A stretch of DNA of 64,000 nucleotides, taken from NCBI GenBank assembly GCA_911728455.2, contig OU452223.1, forward strand, positions 9,136,174-9,200,173. The letters are read 5' to 3'. Position 1 is the first letter of the stretch; every line of letters starts with the position of its first letter. The DNA comes from Marthasterias glacialis (lineage: Eukaryota > Echinodermata > Asteroidea > Forcipulatida > Asteriidae). The translations under genes and the position numbers were made by a program. This document shows positions 9,996 through 22,600 of the stretch, in pieces. The notes below the pieces were generated by a model. That model made no database searches. It had not been told where the DNA came from and saw nothing but the letters and a program-made list of their open reading frames with translations.

Positions 9996-12739
9996 GTAAA
10001 TGCTTCATTCTTAATGTCGCTAGTTTTCAAGTTGGATTAACCGCCCAGTACAATATTTCTTCCCTGTTTTAGCTACAAGATTTAAAACCCCTTCGATTTA
10101 TGATATGGTAATTTAGCGTGTACTCCTTCACCGACATGGCTCTGCGTGTTTAGATTGTCCAATTAACAGGATGTTAAATAGATAATGACATTCCCCAAGG
10201 TTACTCGGGGTCACGTCTCATTCATCACATGCTGGTAGAGAGTTCAAAATGTCCCCGATGCAAATATGCACGCAAGGGTTAGTGATTGTCATACCCGTAA
10301 ATTTCTACAGTACCTTTCTACAATTCAGTCATCTTAATGTATCAATGAGTCATTCCAATTATGATAAAATAGTATAAAAACGTCACTGTGATTTTGAAAT
10401 TTTGAAATTGCATCGCATGTTTAAGCTCAATTAGTTTGCAATACCAAACGATGACTAAATTTTTTATTTTACAGTTGGAAATTATAATTTCTCTATTCAA
10501 TGCAATATCCGTGGAAAACGCTACCACTTCTCACCAGATGCACAGACACCCAGATCCAATATTTGTTTACGATCTGTACAGTCATTATGGACTAAATTAA
10601 TTACTATTCGCATCGAAAAGAAACACAATCAGGTTCATAATCCGGAGAATGAGGGTAGGCCTAAACTTGGTGACGTCATGCCACACCTGAAGGGGGCTCT
10701 ACACCATGGCCAATCTTCCACATCTGAAAAAGCTGAACATTAAACAGCCGTATAACTACTGCAAAATTAACATTTCTATTGCTTTCTTTTTTCCAATCTA
10801 CTCTTTAAATTGTACACTACATATCGTTTCCTGCATTGCCCGAGCCAACTGTGAACGTGGGAACAGATATTTCTTCATAAACTCATGAGCATCCATCACT
10901 CTCACTTGTGTCAATACTTTTACTTTCATAATATGTAATCGCTTTTGTTTTTATAAATCATATGGATGTCTTTATGTATTAACGAGAAGAGGAAATGCAT
11001 ACAGGAAGTCCAATATGATCATAGATGCATGGTGTAGCCGTGTAGGAATGTATTATTGAACGCACTCGTTGTCGACTCGACATGCTGTGATAAATTACAA
11101 TTATCAATTAAAGTAATGGTCACAATGGAGTAAAACAAAAACTGAAGAAGATGTTTAAATGTGTATACAGTTTAGCTTATAGAAGCAAACCATGACTGGA
11201 CTGGTTGCCGCCGTGTATAAGCACCTGTTGACAGTGCTCTCAAAACGCGCCAGTCTAAAATTCCCGGGTCAGAATTGACCCGGATTCCGGTTCCCAGGTG
11301 GCCTGACCCATTTCTGGGTCAGACTGACCCGAAATGGGTCAGGCCCAAAGGGACCCCAAATCCGGGGAGGTTTATGACTGTATACGTTTGTCAAGGCATT
11401 CTTGACGAGTTTAGACAACTGGTCAGGGAAAAAGTTTTTCATAATGCCATTCGATTAGAGTATTTTTGGAATAGATGTACACAACTCTGACGTATTGTTG
11501 GAAAATATATTTTATATTGTGGCAAAGAAAGCTATTTACAACTGTAGACTCAAGAACAAGAATTCACTACATATTGGAGGAAACAAAATGGCAGTGGACA
11601 ACAAGAATAATCTACAAATTTGATAATAAGTTGACTACTCTTCAAAATGTCTTTTTTTAATAAGATTTCAGACTGCAGGATTGTCTGCCATTTTTGTTTT
11701 CCCTGTTATGTATTTTGTATGTAATTGTATTGTATTGTCTTAACTTGAGCATTGCAAATAATGTTTAAAAAAGAAGAAAAAATAATAACAAATAAATAAA
11801 ATAAAATAAATTGTCGCATTAGACCTGTAGTCCTTAATTCTTCTTGTTGTGAGTTTGTTTTGAACTTTTTGAAGATACATTTGGTAACCCAAAGTGTCTG
11901 TTTACTCGTGAGGCAGTCAAGCAGGAATTTGCACAGAGAGAGAAACAAATAAGATCCTAGAAATTCCTCAGAGACAAAATACTAAAGCAATCTAGAACAC
12001 CTATTAAAAAAAAATGTGTGTGTCGACTACGTAGTGTGCATTCGGATGAAACACCCCTGCATGTCAGACTACTCATGTCTCACGTGGGACGTGAACCCAC
12101 GACCTCCAAGGTGCCCTTACAACCAATCTTAGCTGCGTGTTTTAAAATTTAAAGAAAGTACAGTGTGGCCTTGATTTTATTCGTGTTCCTAAATTTTTCA
12201 AACTTTTTGACATAAAATTATGATTTGTTTTATTACCGTTAGGTATTATCTATTTTTTGTTTTAACTATTTAATACTACGGGAAAATGTTTGCATTATTG
12301 TGTATGTTGTTCTTTACAAAACCTGTTCTATAACTCGGGGTCCATGTTGTATAACTACAGCCATAAAAGCAAATAAATGAGTGGTTAAGGATCGTGCACA
12401 ATTATTTACTGTCATTGATTCACCATGGGTAAACAACGCAAGTATGTAGATACATTGCCATGTGAGTCTGTCTTCCTTGTGAAGATGGCGACTAAAGTAC
12501 TGGAATGTATTTATCATAAACCTTGCTTTAGCTCAGTCGCACCTCGGGCTTCAGTGTGAAGTGCCCTCGAGAGGCGTCTAACACCCAACCTTCGCCAGCC
12601 CCTTGCATGAAGAACCGTGATTCCCACATTGTTTTTAACCTCCAAGGATGTGCTCATCATTATTCAGTTTATCATGCACGGGGGAGAAAGGGTCGTGAGA
12701 TTTTTTTTAATTTTATGAATATTTTTTGTCCATGCTCAG
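9996..12739. other. Intron of the FAM167-like gene
   Basis: AT-rich DNA without a recognised mobile element apart from the palindromic cluster at 11264-11342. A possible exon after TTTTACAG at 10472 (phase 0, open for about 38 codons) was considered, but direct splicing to 12740 keeps the coiled coil uninterrupted. Confidence 0.4.
11264..11342. repeat. Palindromic cluster of GGGTCA/TGACCC half-sites
   Basis: Six GGGTCA or TGACCC hexamers lie within 80 bp, arranged as inverted pairs (GGGTCAGAATTGACCC; TGACCCATTTCTGGGTCA; TGACCCGAAATGGGTCA). It may be a decayed foldback element. The hexamer also resembles a nuclear-receptor half-site. Confidence 0.6.
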
Positions 12740-13025
12740 AATGCGATGCGTGTGCAAGACCAGTCGCTGCTACGCCAGCTTTTACGAATCTACGGAATGA
12801 TAAGCGATCTCTACGGCAACGCGCAGGACCGGTCGCCTAGCAACCAGCGCAAGACATCCATAATGCCCGACGAGGTCCCTGACCTCCTTGTTCAATCCGG
12901 GCACTTGGACATCCGGGACATTGTGAGTCGGTTATCTCCAATAAGGCGGCGAAGGGGCAGTGACCCAGAGGCTCTGTTTGGTGACGTCAGCGGTAGCCTC
13001 GATTTTGATGACTCTGAGGTGGAAG
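12740..13025 (+). CDS. FAM167-like coiled-coil protein, exon 2
   Basis: The exon encodes NAMRVQDQSLLRQLLRIYG, DLYGNAQDRSPSNQRK, PDLLVQSGHLDIRDIV, SPIRRRRGSDPEALFG and an acidic DFDDSEVE end. It starts in phase 0 after CATGCTCAG and ends in phase 1 at GTAATT. The composition shifts from coiled coil to a basic RRRRG patch and then acidic. Confidence 0.65.
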
Positions 13026-13495
13026 GTAATTATAATACTAACAATCATGGATTTATAGAGCGCCTTTTGAAAATGGCTTTACAGTACAAATTTGTAAAAG
13101 GAGGGAGTAGCGCCCTCTGTTGCTTCAATATGCGTTTATTAACATGCACAGAGGAATGGGACCTCATTGTAATTTTATGCATGTGTGTGTCCCCTCTCAC
13201 CCCCACCTCCCCCTCCGTTCATAGGGTTGAGTTTCTTGCTAAATATAAGAAAGTCAACACTTAGGGTCCTACTAAGTAATACGATCTGTGGAAAAAGAAC
13301 CCTAGCTGGGTAGCATTTCAGTATCATATAAAGTAACAAATTTGATCCATTAATTTACAAAAAATAATAATGGCTTTCTAATTATGGTTAACGTTAGTTG
13401 CGGGTCAGTGGGGGACGTGACCGGCGTAATTTGTTTTCTCTGGCACGTGGATAAAGTTGCTGATTTTGTTGTGTATTATTTTGTTTTATCAACAG

Positions 13496-13530
13496 ATGTT
13501 TTCAGCATGTCATGTCCAGTGTTCATCTAG
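13496..13530 (+). CDS. FAM167-like protein, terminal exon (two possible acceptors)
   Basis: With acceptor 13494-13495 (TTATCAACAG) the C-terminus is D-VFSMSCPVFI and stops at 13528-13530. With acceptor 13504-13505 (TTTTCAG) the same phase gives ACHVQCSSRLSPDSVP onward, with stop at 13586-13588. Sequence alone does not choose between them. AATAAA motifs follow near 14264 and 14586. Confidence 0.45.
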
Positions 13531-13589
13531 GCTCAGCCCAGATTCCGTCCCACGTCTCCAAAGAAATGCATCCGGTGCTTATACATGAC

Positions 13590-14324
13590 ATAGCTTGGAA
13601 CACTTATAGTGAAGTCAAACTAATGCAGACCACTTGGAAGGACGCTATTGCGTGTGCAATGTTATACCCTTTCAGACTGTGCACGTCCTGGTACTTTTCT
13701 ACTTGCAGAAAAGCAGCTCATATTCCGATCCTAAAAAAATCAACTTTTCGTAGTACCTTGCGGATTTGTGGTGGCCATTTTTAGCCAGAGAGACCATGGG
13801 GGTCAAACAGTAGAGTTGTCCCAGTCCAATCAGAGTCGTTGCCATGTGCCTAACTTCAGTCACTCTCAAGACAAGCAAGGGAAAAGTGGCATAGCAGGAA
13901 CGTGACACATAGAAATACAATGAATTGTGACATGCCTGTAACCCAAGAAAGTAAGGCCTCAACGAGATTAACAGCAGTGGTGCCGATTGCCGCTGGAGAA
14001 TTGATAACCATTAAACGGTTAAAATTTACAATACTGGGTCAACGCTTCAAGCCGGACTGGTTGGTCAAGCGGGCACAACTCTTTTAGGAACAGTCCGAAT
14101 CCTCAGGAATTACACAATCTGCTCGTGAGTTTCATTTTTAAATTGCAGTTGGAACGTTCGAGCAAAATATTCCGTGAATCGTTGTGGAACAAAAATTTGG
14201 AGTTGAAATCGTTGTTTTTAAAAAAGAACATGCTAGTTTGATCCACAACGACAATGTGAGTTAAAATAAAGCCACATACAAAGCATGTTCAGGTAAAGTA
14301 CGGTGTCCCTTAACTGGCTAACAA
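13590..14324. other. Likely 3'UTR or intergenic DNA
   Basis: No gene is recognised. AATAAA occurs near 14264 (TTAAAATAAAGCC) and could end the FAM167-like transcript. Confidence 0.35.
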
Positions 14325-14460
14325 TTTTTGAGACGCTGGCGGCAGCAGACACAACGGGCCTTTTTTGACACTTCTGAGCGTGCGCGCACATGCTCAGTAG
14401 TTCTGAGTGTGCGTACGACTGGTAAGAACTTTGAAAAAGGACCGTTCAAAGGTCTCCCAT
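14325..14460 (+). mobile_element. GGTCCTTTTT-type MITE, copy 3
   Basis: It has the same orientation and organisation as 4648-4796: GAGACGCTGGCGGCAGCAGAC, a GCGTGCGCGCACATGC centre, and TTTGAAAAAGGACCG at the right end. Confidence 0.8.
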
Positions 14461-15032
14461 TATCAGTGATCCGAAAACGATAAACTGAAAGGCTCATGTG
14501 TGCCGAGTTGTGGAAATAGATGTAAATTAATCGGCTCAAGGGACGACAGACTTGTGTGTTTTTTGTTGTTTTTTCTGTGACAGCGCAATAAATTTGAAAA
14601 ATGTTTTATTTAACATGGTGTTGTGAGTTGATATTTCTTCCTCAAGAGAATAATTGATTTTTGTGTATTATTTTGTGTGAGAGGTTTGTTTAAGTCTGAG
14701 GAAACTCAGACAACTGCATCTAAAGTGAACAGCAATCAAAAACAAAATTCCCTTAAGCTCTCTTCCACAGAATGATAAACTTTTCCAGAAGAAATCCTTA
14801 GTTACATATAATTTGTTGCCTTTCCTGAAGATGCTGGGGAGTTTTTTCACGGGATTGGGAAGGTTAAGGGTTATCCAGCCATCTACCTCTATGTTATTGT
14901 TATTATTATATAGTATTATTCTTATTTTAGGGCGCTAACATAACTTGCTTCGTTTTCGTCAGAAACAAAAGAGAAGATAACTCAAAATATTCTGCTAACA
15001 AAAATCACACATCTGATTCAGAGACAGAGGAG
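14461..15032. other. Intergenic, nothing recognised
   Basis: AT-rich sequence with no coding exon or repeat family that I can name. Confidence 0.35.
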
Positions 15033-15188
15033 CAGTGGCGTTACCAGACTTGGGGGGTTGGGGGCAAGCGGGGCTATTTATCGAACCATTCATTTGTGAT
15101 TTTTTTTATTTCATTTGGGGGCAAGAGGGGGCAAGGAGTTCTGAGCGGGGGCACAGGTCTCACCCCTGCCTCTCTGGTTACGTCACTG
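15033..15188. mobile_element. CAGTGGCGTA-type MITE, copy 1
   Basis: The ends CAGTGGCGTTACCAG and CTGGTTACGTCACTG are inverted. The G-rich interior (GGGGGCAAGAGGGGGCAAGG) is shared with 23312-23482. Confidence 0.75.
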
Positions 15189-15267
15189 CAGACTAGGTGT
15201 CAAGCACTAACCAGTGTTTTAAAGTTAAACCTGCCCATGAGATGTGCTTATACAAATAGTTTGATAG

Positions 15268-15456
15268 CAGTGGGGTAGCCCGGGCAGACCGGGGGGGGGG
15301 GCATGTGCCCCCCATAAATTCTCAGTCCCCCCCCCCCCCCAGGTGCCCCCCAAAAAAATCTAGATACATGCAATTCATTAAAAAAACATAGACCCCCCTC
15401 CTCCACTGGAAAGCAATGCTACCCCCACCATTGAATAAATCCTGGCTACGCCGCTG
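15268..15456. mobile_element. CAGTGGCGTA-type MITE, copy 2 (diverged)
   Basis: The ends CAGTGGGGTAGCCCGGG and CCTGGCTACGCCGCTG are inverted and related to copy 1. The interior has long G and C runs (near 15290 and 15327). Confidence 0.65.
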
Positions 15457-16527
15457 TTTTTGATAGTCTACGTGTTTTTCAGATCTAGTGATTTTCATTA
15501 ATTAACTTTAAACCTCATAATAGCTTAGTGCTTAGACAGATGCCACTTTTTATGATAGGCCATGTTGTCAATGATTTGAGGTAAACAATAGAGGGCGTAG
15601 TAATATTTCCGCGCTCGTTGACACATCACTTCACACAGCCAGCATTCTTTCTATGAACGGTTTACCCATAGGGGGTTTAGGGATTCGCGCCCACGGCTGT
15701 ATCTGCTTAAAACAGTTTGATCAATGCTAAATAAAAGCATTTTAGGTGGGCTCCTCTGTTGAAAAGTATCTGCATGTTAAAAGAATCGGTGACTCTACAA
15801 GTTTCCAATTGAACGAATTAAGCTGTCCAGATAAGACATCTGGTCCCTGTTATAAAATCCATTCAACCAAAAAATTTAGGTTGAAGTCAACTTGGAGCCA
15901 GCAGACATCTCCTACATTAACTCTGTAAAGAAGCTCTCACAGAGTGTTGTTATAAAGAGGTTTCACGTGACGTCACCCGAGACCTTTTTCTTATGCTGCA
16001 TGCACAAACAGGCGCTGGAAATCATTCAGCAGACGACGCGCCAGCCATTGAGTTTGTACATGGCTGTACCCAACATGGCTGCGAAATGAACTTTTCCCGG
16101 GGTCACGCAACCTCTCTATACCTAATAACACAAATTTTGTTTTGTGTACATTTCCTTCCCAGCATTACAGTTAGTTATGCAAAATTCATGTCAATGCCAA
16201 TGCTAACATTAGTTCCAGTCCGCATGGCAGCCCAGTCACTGACCCTGAAGATCGCTAGCCCAGACTGAGCCCAGAGCACATTTTACACAATCCAGTTTTT
16301 GTGTTACCATTCTTGGCTCCATTGACTGTATTCTGGGTGTTGAAAAGGCCTTGGTTAAGCTGCGCAAAGAACACACCAGCCGTTTCACTTTTAGGTTGGC
16401 CAGCATATAGTAGGTATCCAGTGCAGAAGTAATTGGGGATAAAGTGTCGTTTACTTAAGCGTTTCAATCAGGACTTAAAATGCGCGTGGCCTAGCTGAGG
16501 TTAGCATCATCAAGGAACGAAGAACTT
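15457..16527. other. Upstream region of the transporter gene
   Basis: No exon is recognised before the ATG at 16528. The promoter and 5'UTR of the transporter should lie here, but no TATA box at a convincing position is seen. Confidence 0.35.
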
Positions 16528-16614
16528 ATGGAAAAGATTGAGCTTCTCAGCTCCAGGAGTTCACCGACTGGCTCCAAATCAGAGTGCTCCGCGGGTAGGC
16601 CGGCTACACTCCCT
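16528..16614 (+). CDS. Transporter exon 1 (cytosolic N-terminus)
   Basis: From ATG 16528 the exon encodes MEKIELLSSRSSPTG through GRPATLP, 29 residues, and ends in phase 0 at a consensus GTAAGT. This matches the phase-0 acceptor of exon 2. Upstream context AACTT ATG G is acceptable. Confidence 0.6.
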
Positions 16615-19600
16615 GTAAGTTGTACCGAGCGATATTCAGCCATTGATTGTGTGAGATTGTGTGCTTGTGTGTAATGCATAATTGCCGGATTGTGTGTAAT
16701 TAGTGACGGCAAGAGTTGGACTACAAAAAAGTCGTATTAACATTGGATTTAACATTGTCTGATACATAAGAGTTATAAGATTCAGAAAAAGACAAACAAA
16801 ATCATGTTTTTTTGTCGAATTCACGTGTGTGTGAACGAACCAAATTTGCGTGATGCAACACAAGTGAAACGAACTTTGTTGTTACTATTATTATTTATTT
16901 GGCCATTGATATAAGTACAAAAAGAGTATAGAGCGCCGAAGGCGCAAGATAGGGAACTCCGGCTGAAATGTGAAATCCCACTGGACGCCATTTCAGCAAG
17001 TGACTCTATTGATACGACGATAGATCAGTGAAGGTCAGTGCAGACAATGACCATTGCTATCAATGGGAAACGATCCACTTGCTGAAATGACACCCATGCG
17101 TATTTCACTTTCCAACAATAGATAGAGCTCCAGTTCCTCATCTTGCGCCTTCTGGACACTCCACAAAATAATGTCAAACCTGCTACACTTCCAGAAATGC
17201 CCCTGGTCAAGTCACAGGCGGTTGAGTCAATCCGCGTTTCAACGGACTGGCAAAACTAGAGGATATAGGTTCCTTTTTGGTTTGAGATATACCGAGCTTT
17301 GATTAAGCAAATCACAAACAAACAAAAAACAAACAAAACAAAAATTGAAAAGTGTTGACTGAGAATTTTCGTGCACTTGTCAGTGTTTCAGACGAAAATA
17401 TCTCCACTCGATTGGTATTATTAAGAAAAGTTATGAATAGGCAGCTTTCAAATGAAAATATTTCGTAAATTATATTGTTAACTACCAAATGATATTTTTT
17501 AGTTTCACAAGTTTGATATTACTGGAATGGTCAAGGATTGTTTTTTGATGGTCAATGAAAACTGGAGGATTGGAAGATGTGCTCTCGACTTTTAAAACGA
17601 AAGTGCGAATGTATTTAATGCATTTTTTGTCAAAATGTTAGATCCGTCAAAATGTTAGATCCGTCAAAATTTGGTTTATGAAATAGCGACTAGATGTTTT
17701 AGCCAAAGTGTAGATTATTCTTTTCCGTTTTACCATACAGTTACTGGTTCTTCATTCTTACCATTATGTTTTCATCTTCTCTGCTCCCGTAAGAGTACCG
17801 GAAGCTGAAGATGCCAGTAGTGGTACTGATGATAATCGGTAAAATAGTGGGCGCTGGTCTTATTCTAATACCAACGTCAATAAGTGCGACAGGTGAGTAC
17901 GAAGGAGTAACATCGTAATCTTTGCACAGTGGACTTAACAGTAACAAAAACAATTGTTGGCCGAACGATTGTGATATCAGTTGGGCCGACTGAACGTTGC
18001 ACCAACGTTGAATAAGAAACGTTAGTCCGACATGCAAAATGAAACGCCTTACCAACGTTTATAACACTACGTTGTCCCAACGATTGTTAACAAAATAATG
18101 GGCCGACGTCATACCGACACGTTATAACCACGTTGGCCCGATGGAAAAATGAAAGTTGTACCAATGCTAGCTTAACAACGTCGACTCAATGGTTTGACGT
18201 TTGCATTGAAATGGAATCGCCTGAGATTACACCAAATAGCATCTGGAACCAAAAAATTATGGGGCCCTTAAGCGGACCCCACGCCGTAAGGGGTGAATGG
18301 ATGACTGCAGTTCTGTTGATGTTTCCCCCCTAAAAATGTTAATTTCAGGATGGATTGGGATTGGAGTGCTGGTGATATGTTTCGTTTCTTCGTCAATTTC
18401 GGGAGCTATTTTGGCGAGGTCGTGGCTGGTTCTGATGCGGTGGTTCCCTGCCAAGTATGCGGAGGAGATCGATCGCCATCCGTACCCTTCGATCGGCTAC
18501 GAAACGTTCGGTGTGGTCGGAAGGTGAGTTACGCATGCATAATCCAGTTCATAATGACATGTATTGGCAATGGGAATTATTTTTAATCATGGCAAAGTTT
18601 TCTGCTCCACACTTGTGTAATTTTACTTCTTCAAAATCTCTTATTTCATCGTTCAATAATATTGAAAGGCTTTTGTTATGACATAAACTGATAATTTTTT
18701 TAAAACCGTAAGTCTTTGAAAACAATATCTGAAAGGGAAGTTATTTTATTGTTATTATTTTTTTTTCAATATAAATTCGCATATGCGTTTCGGATAATCA
18801 ACGAGAGCCAGTTTGTGTGAAGTGGGCGTGGCTTACAGTGGAACTTACGAACAGGATAGACAATTTGGATGATCTAAATGAGCATGCATAATGTTATCAG
18901 TTGTAGTTGCTTTAAATGACAACTTATTTCCCCCCCCCCCCAACAAAGTGTTTGACTAAATAGGGTGACCGCCAACATTAGGGCTTTATAGCTCAGTTGG
19001 TTGAGGGTCGGTGCGTTAAGCCTGGTGTCGCAGGTTCAAATCCCGCTCCAGTTTTTTTCTTTTATCACCCTAAAAATAAATATTTATTTGTTTTACTTCT
19101 CTAGACGAGTGGTATCAATCGCAATAGACTGTTACAGCTTTCTTTTCGCCACGGCGTTGTACCTACTAGGTGCTGATAGCCTGCAGTTATTTTTTCAACT
19201 TCTCAACGTGCAACTTCCACTTTGTTTATTAATCGCTGTCTTCATCATGACCTCAGCCCCGCTGCTTTGGGTCGGTACCCCCAAAAACATGATGTAAGTA
19301 GTAATCAATTCCCGATAAAAACATGCCTAATGGCGGCAATCTTTTTTTTTTACGGGGGTAGTTGGAAATAACAGAGGTCTTTAAAACCCCTCCTGATGGG
19401 CAGAAGTTCGTAGAATTGAACTAATGCGGTAGCGGGTGTGTTATAGAACACACTCCAATGCAATTAACTAAAATGACAACAGTTTGTTTAATTGTTCTAA
19501 TCATGGTATTATATACTTGTATGTATGGTGTCCCAGCATAATGAGGCCAAACAAGTTCTATTCCCCGGATATACAGTTACGGAAATCGCCCTATCGTGGG

Positions 19601-22600
19601 TGTCGCACAATCATTCAAGATCACTCCGTACCACTCTCCACCCCAAAGGCCCATACTCTGCTGCAATATGGACGGGCCAAGTTTCCCAATTTTACGAAGT
19701 CAACCAATGTTCATGTTCTTCTTCGGGGTATATGGGCGCAGTATATCAAAACACAACAATCGTAATGAGTGATACGACTAGTCCTTCTTAAAGCCCCAGC
19801 TTGACATTGGTAAGAAAGAAAAACTTAAGTGTTCACAGATTTACATATACCTTACATGGTATAAAGATAATGATGGTAGAAAAATTTCCTTGAAATAGTT
19901 TTGCCTGAACCGTTTCGTTTATAATCAATAAATGAAATAAGATCCAAAACTAATCTCATGTGAGACCAAAACTCTGCCTGAGAATGCGTACAAAAATGCC
20001 GAATGCATTTTTACCGTTTTCTCGCAAATGAAATGAAGTGTTTTCACAGGTTGGTTTTATAACATATATCTTGATTTGTGCAACGAATGGAAGTATTTAG
20101 AGACAGGGTTTTCATCATCAACGTACGAGTCAAAAGCCGAGTATTGTAAAATAATTTCACTCAGCTGTTAATTCATAAAGAACTAGTATCTGGTACTTGA
20201 ATGTTCCTGATATATTTCTGAATCCGTTGATCTGACTAGATTTGGGGTGGGTAAACATCGGCATGCATAACAAAGTGACAGTCTTGTGTAAAGTTATCAA
20301 AATTTTGTTTTGTTTTATTTTTGTTGTTCTTCTCTGTAATTTATTGCATCCATACACAGAGCTGCCAGGTATGGCGTCCGGAGCATCCAGCGTACTGATT
20401 TACCTGTGTTTGACTATGGGCTCCTTCATGGCTATTGATGCACACCCCGCCGTAGGACCGGTATCGCCAACGGTCCTATCAGTCACCGGGGCGTTAGGGC
20501 TGATCATGACGTCATTCGGTGGCCAATTCGTTATACCTACTATTCAACATGATATGAAAAACCCAGAAGACATGCCGACATGTGTTGTACTGGCATATAC
20601 TGGTAAGTGCTCTACCTAAATGAAAAAAAGTCATTCAGCTCCTTGTTACTGTTGGTTTACATTGTATTTTTTCATGATGTAGGCTACACTATTTTGCTGT
20701 AAACCGAAACTGACTTTGTAAACGCTGCACAAAACTGTCTTGCCGTTAGGACCGTTGTAAGTCAGTGAACGACCACAAATTAAAAGCGCACGTTGCCTTC
20801 AAGTCTTGAAATGTTGCTGTTTGGAAATGCTCCTTGCATCTTTTTAAGAGTTGTTCATGCAATAAAACATTAGTGTGTAGTGAGTAGTGATTCAAAAACA
20901 TACGTTAGCCTCACAACCTGCGGGACCACACTCTGGTAGAACCATACGGTCCGCCATTTTGGTTCTACAAAATGGTGGACCGTGTTCTGTCACGAGATTA
21001 CACCCTCAAAAATCCCTCAATTTCAAGGGAACTATAAACCATGATATTCTACTTTTAAATAACAAACGCTTTGTATAGCCTTAAAGGGCCCTTGCGTTCT
21101 TTTCAGGTTTTGAATTGTGACGAATACGCAAAACCGCACTATTCACAGAAACAAATAGAGCACGAAGCAGAACTATCAGTCGATTTTACATGGGGCTCTA
21201 TAGTCAAGATGCCTAAGACCAAATAATGGCTAAATTCAGCTTGATTGTGGAAAAAGAATATTTTCTCTGAAATGACCCATACACATCCTGTGGGTGACCT
21301 TTGACCCAGTACCTAGTACAAGCTTTGGTCAGTTGTCCTTATGTCCAAGTTTGGTTACAATTGGCTAAAGCGTTTGGAAGTTATAGCGATTTTCAGGCTG
21401 ATCACCTGACATCAGCAAATGAACTGTTGGGACCCCTATGTGACCTGTGACCCAATTCTGAAGTATGGCCAAGGAATGATACTGACAAAGATTGGCTTCG
21501 ATCGGACAAAAACTGTGGGAGAAGCATAATTTTCACTAAAATGTCCTCTAATGACCCCTACGTGACCTCTTGGTGACCTTTGACCCTACAACTAGTACCA
21601 GCTTTGGTCAGTTGTCGTGTCCAAGTTTGGTTACAGTAAGCTGAAGCGTTTGGAAGTTATAGCCATTGCAGTGCATGCTGATCACGCAATTGAATTGAAT
21701 TGAATTGACTCGACTCGACTCGATCGAATTGAATTGAACTGAGCTGAATTGAATTAAATTGATTTAATTATGTTATTGCTCAGGTATCTGTCAGGTATCT
21801 GTCTCATCTATACGTCACTTGGAGTTGGTCATCGGGGTTTGCGGTCATCCGAAAACAATCTACTCAAGGAAACAAGGGCTTATCATCGTTGGGGGGAGAG
21901 AAGCTTTCAGATTGCAGCACCCAAACTTTGGAACTCTTTGCCAGAAACTGCAAGACTATCAAGATCACTTGACACATTCAAGAACAGATTAAAATCATAT
22001 TTGCATAGACAAGCATTTGGCTAATTTCTGAACTTAACATTTATTGGATGTCTTTGCTTTGCTTATTAGCGCCGTTCGCGGCGGATACCGGCGCTCTATA
22101 AATTTTCATTTTATTATTATTGTTAGTTACGTTGTCTACGGGAACCTTTACACAGTACTCGGGGTGACAAACATCATTGGTCTGGTCACTACAGAAGGTC
22201 TTAAAGCAACCACCATTTTCTTAATATCATTTCACATCATCCTAGCAAACATGTTTATGTGTAATCCAATGTTTCAACATCTGGGGAATCTCTTCAATGT
22301 GCCTTACGGTAGGATAGCATGTTTTAATTTTTATTATCTTTTTTTATTTTAAACAATGACAGTTGTAATGCGGCTTTCTCTTTATATTCTTGAGGAGCAT
22401 TCCAAAACTTCGATAAAATGTTTAAATGCATCCGTAGTTTTATATTACTATGTAATTGTTATTGCGTCGTTGATTCCAAAACACGAAACATACCTCCATC
22501 CACTGGGGAAGAGGTACAACACTCATGGTAAAGAAAAAGAGGCTAGCTAGGACATAAACATCAGATTGATTGTTCCATTCAACTCGACCTGCGTGGTTGA

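Noticed and set aside
10473..10590. Phase-0 open segment after a TTTTACAG acceptor in the FAM167-like gene
   Set aside because: It would interrupt the coiled coil and lead to a stop; direct splicing 9995 to 12740 keeps a continuous helix.
12030..12125. tRNA-like minus-strand segment (GTGGGTTCACGTCCCAC)
   Set aside because: Only a weak B-box-like palindrome; no box A at the right distance and no second copy seen.
18979..19052. Possible tRNA gene
   Set aside because: Box A and B motifs are present, but the 5' and 3' ends do not pair as an acceptor stem, and flanks match another repeat copy at 30250. It is a SINE head.
21290..21600. TGACCTTTGACCC motifs as nuclear-receptor elements
   Set aside because: They recur as part of a ~290-bp direct repeat, so repetition explains them without regulation.
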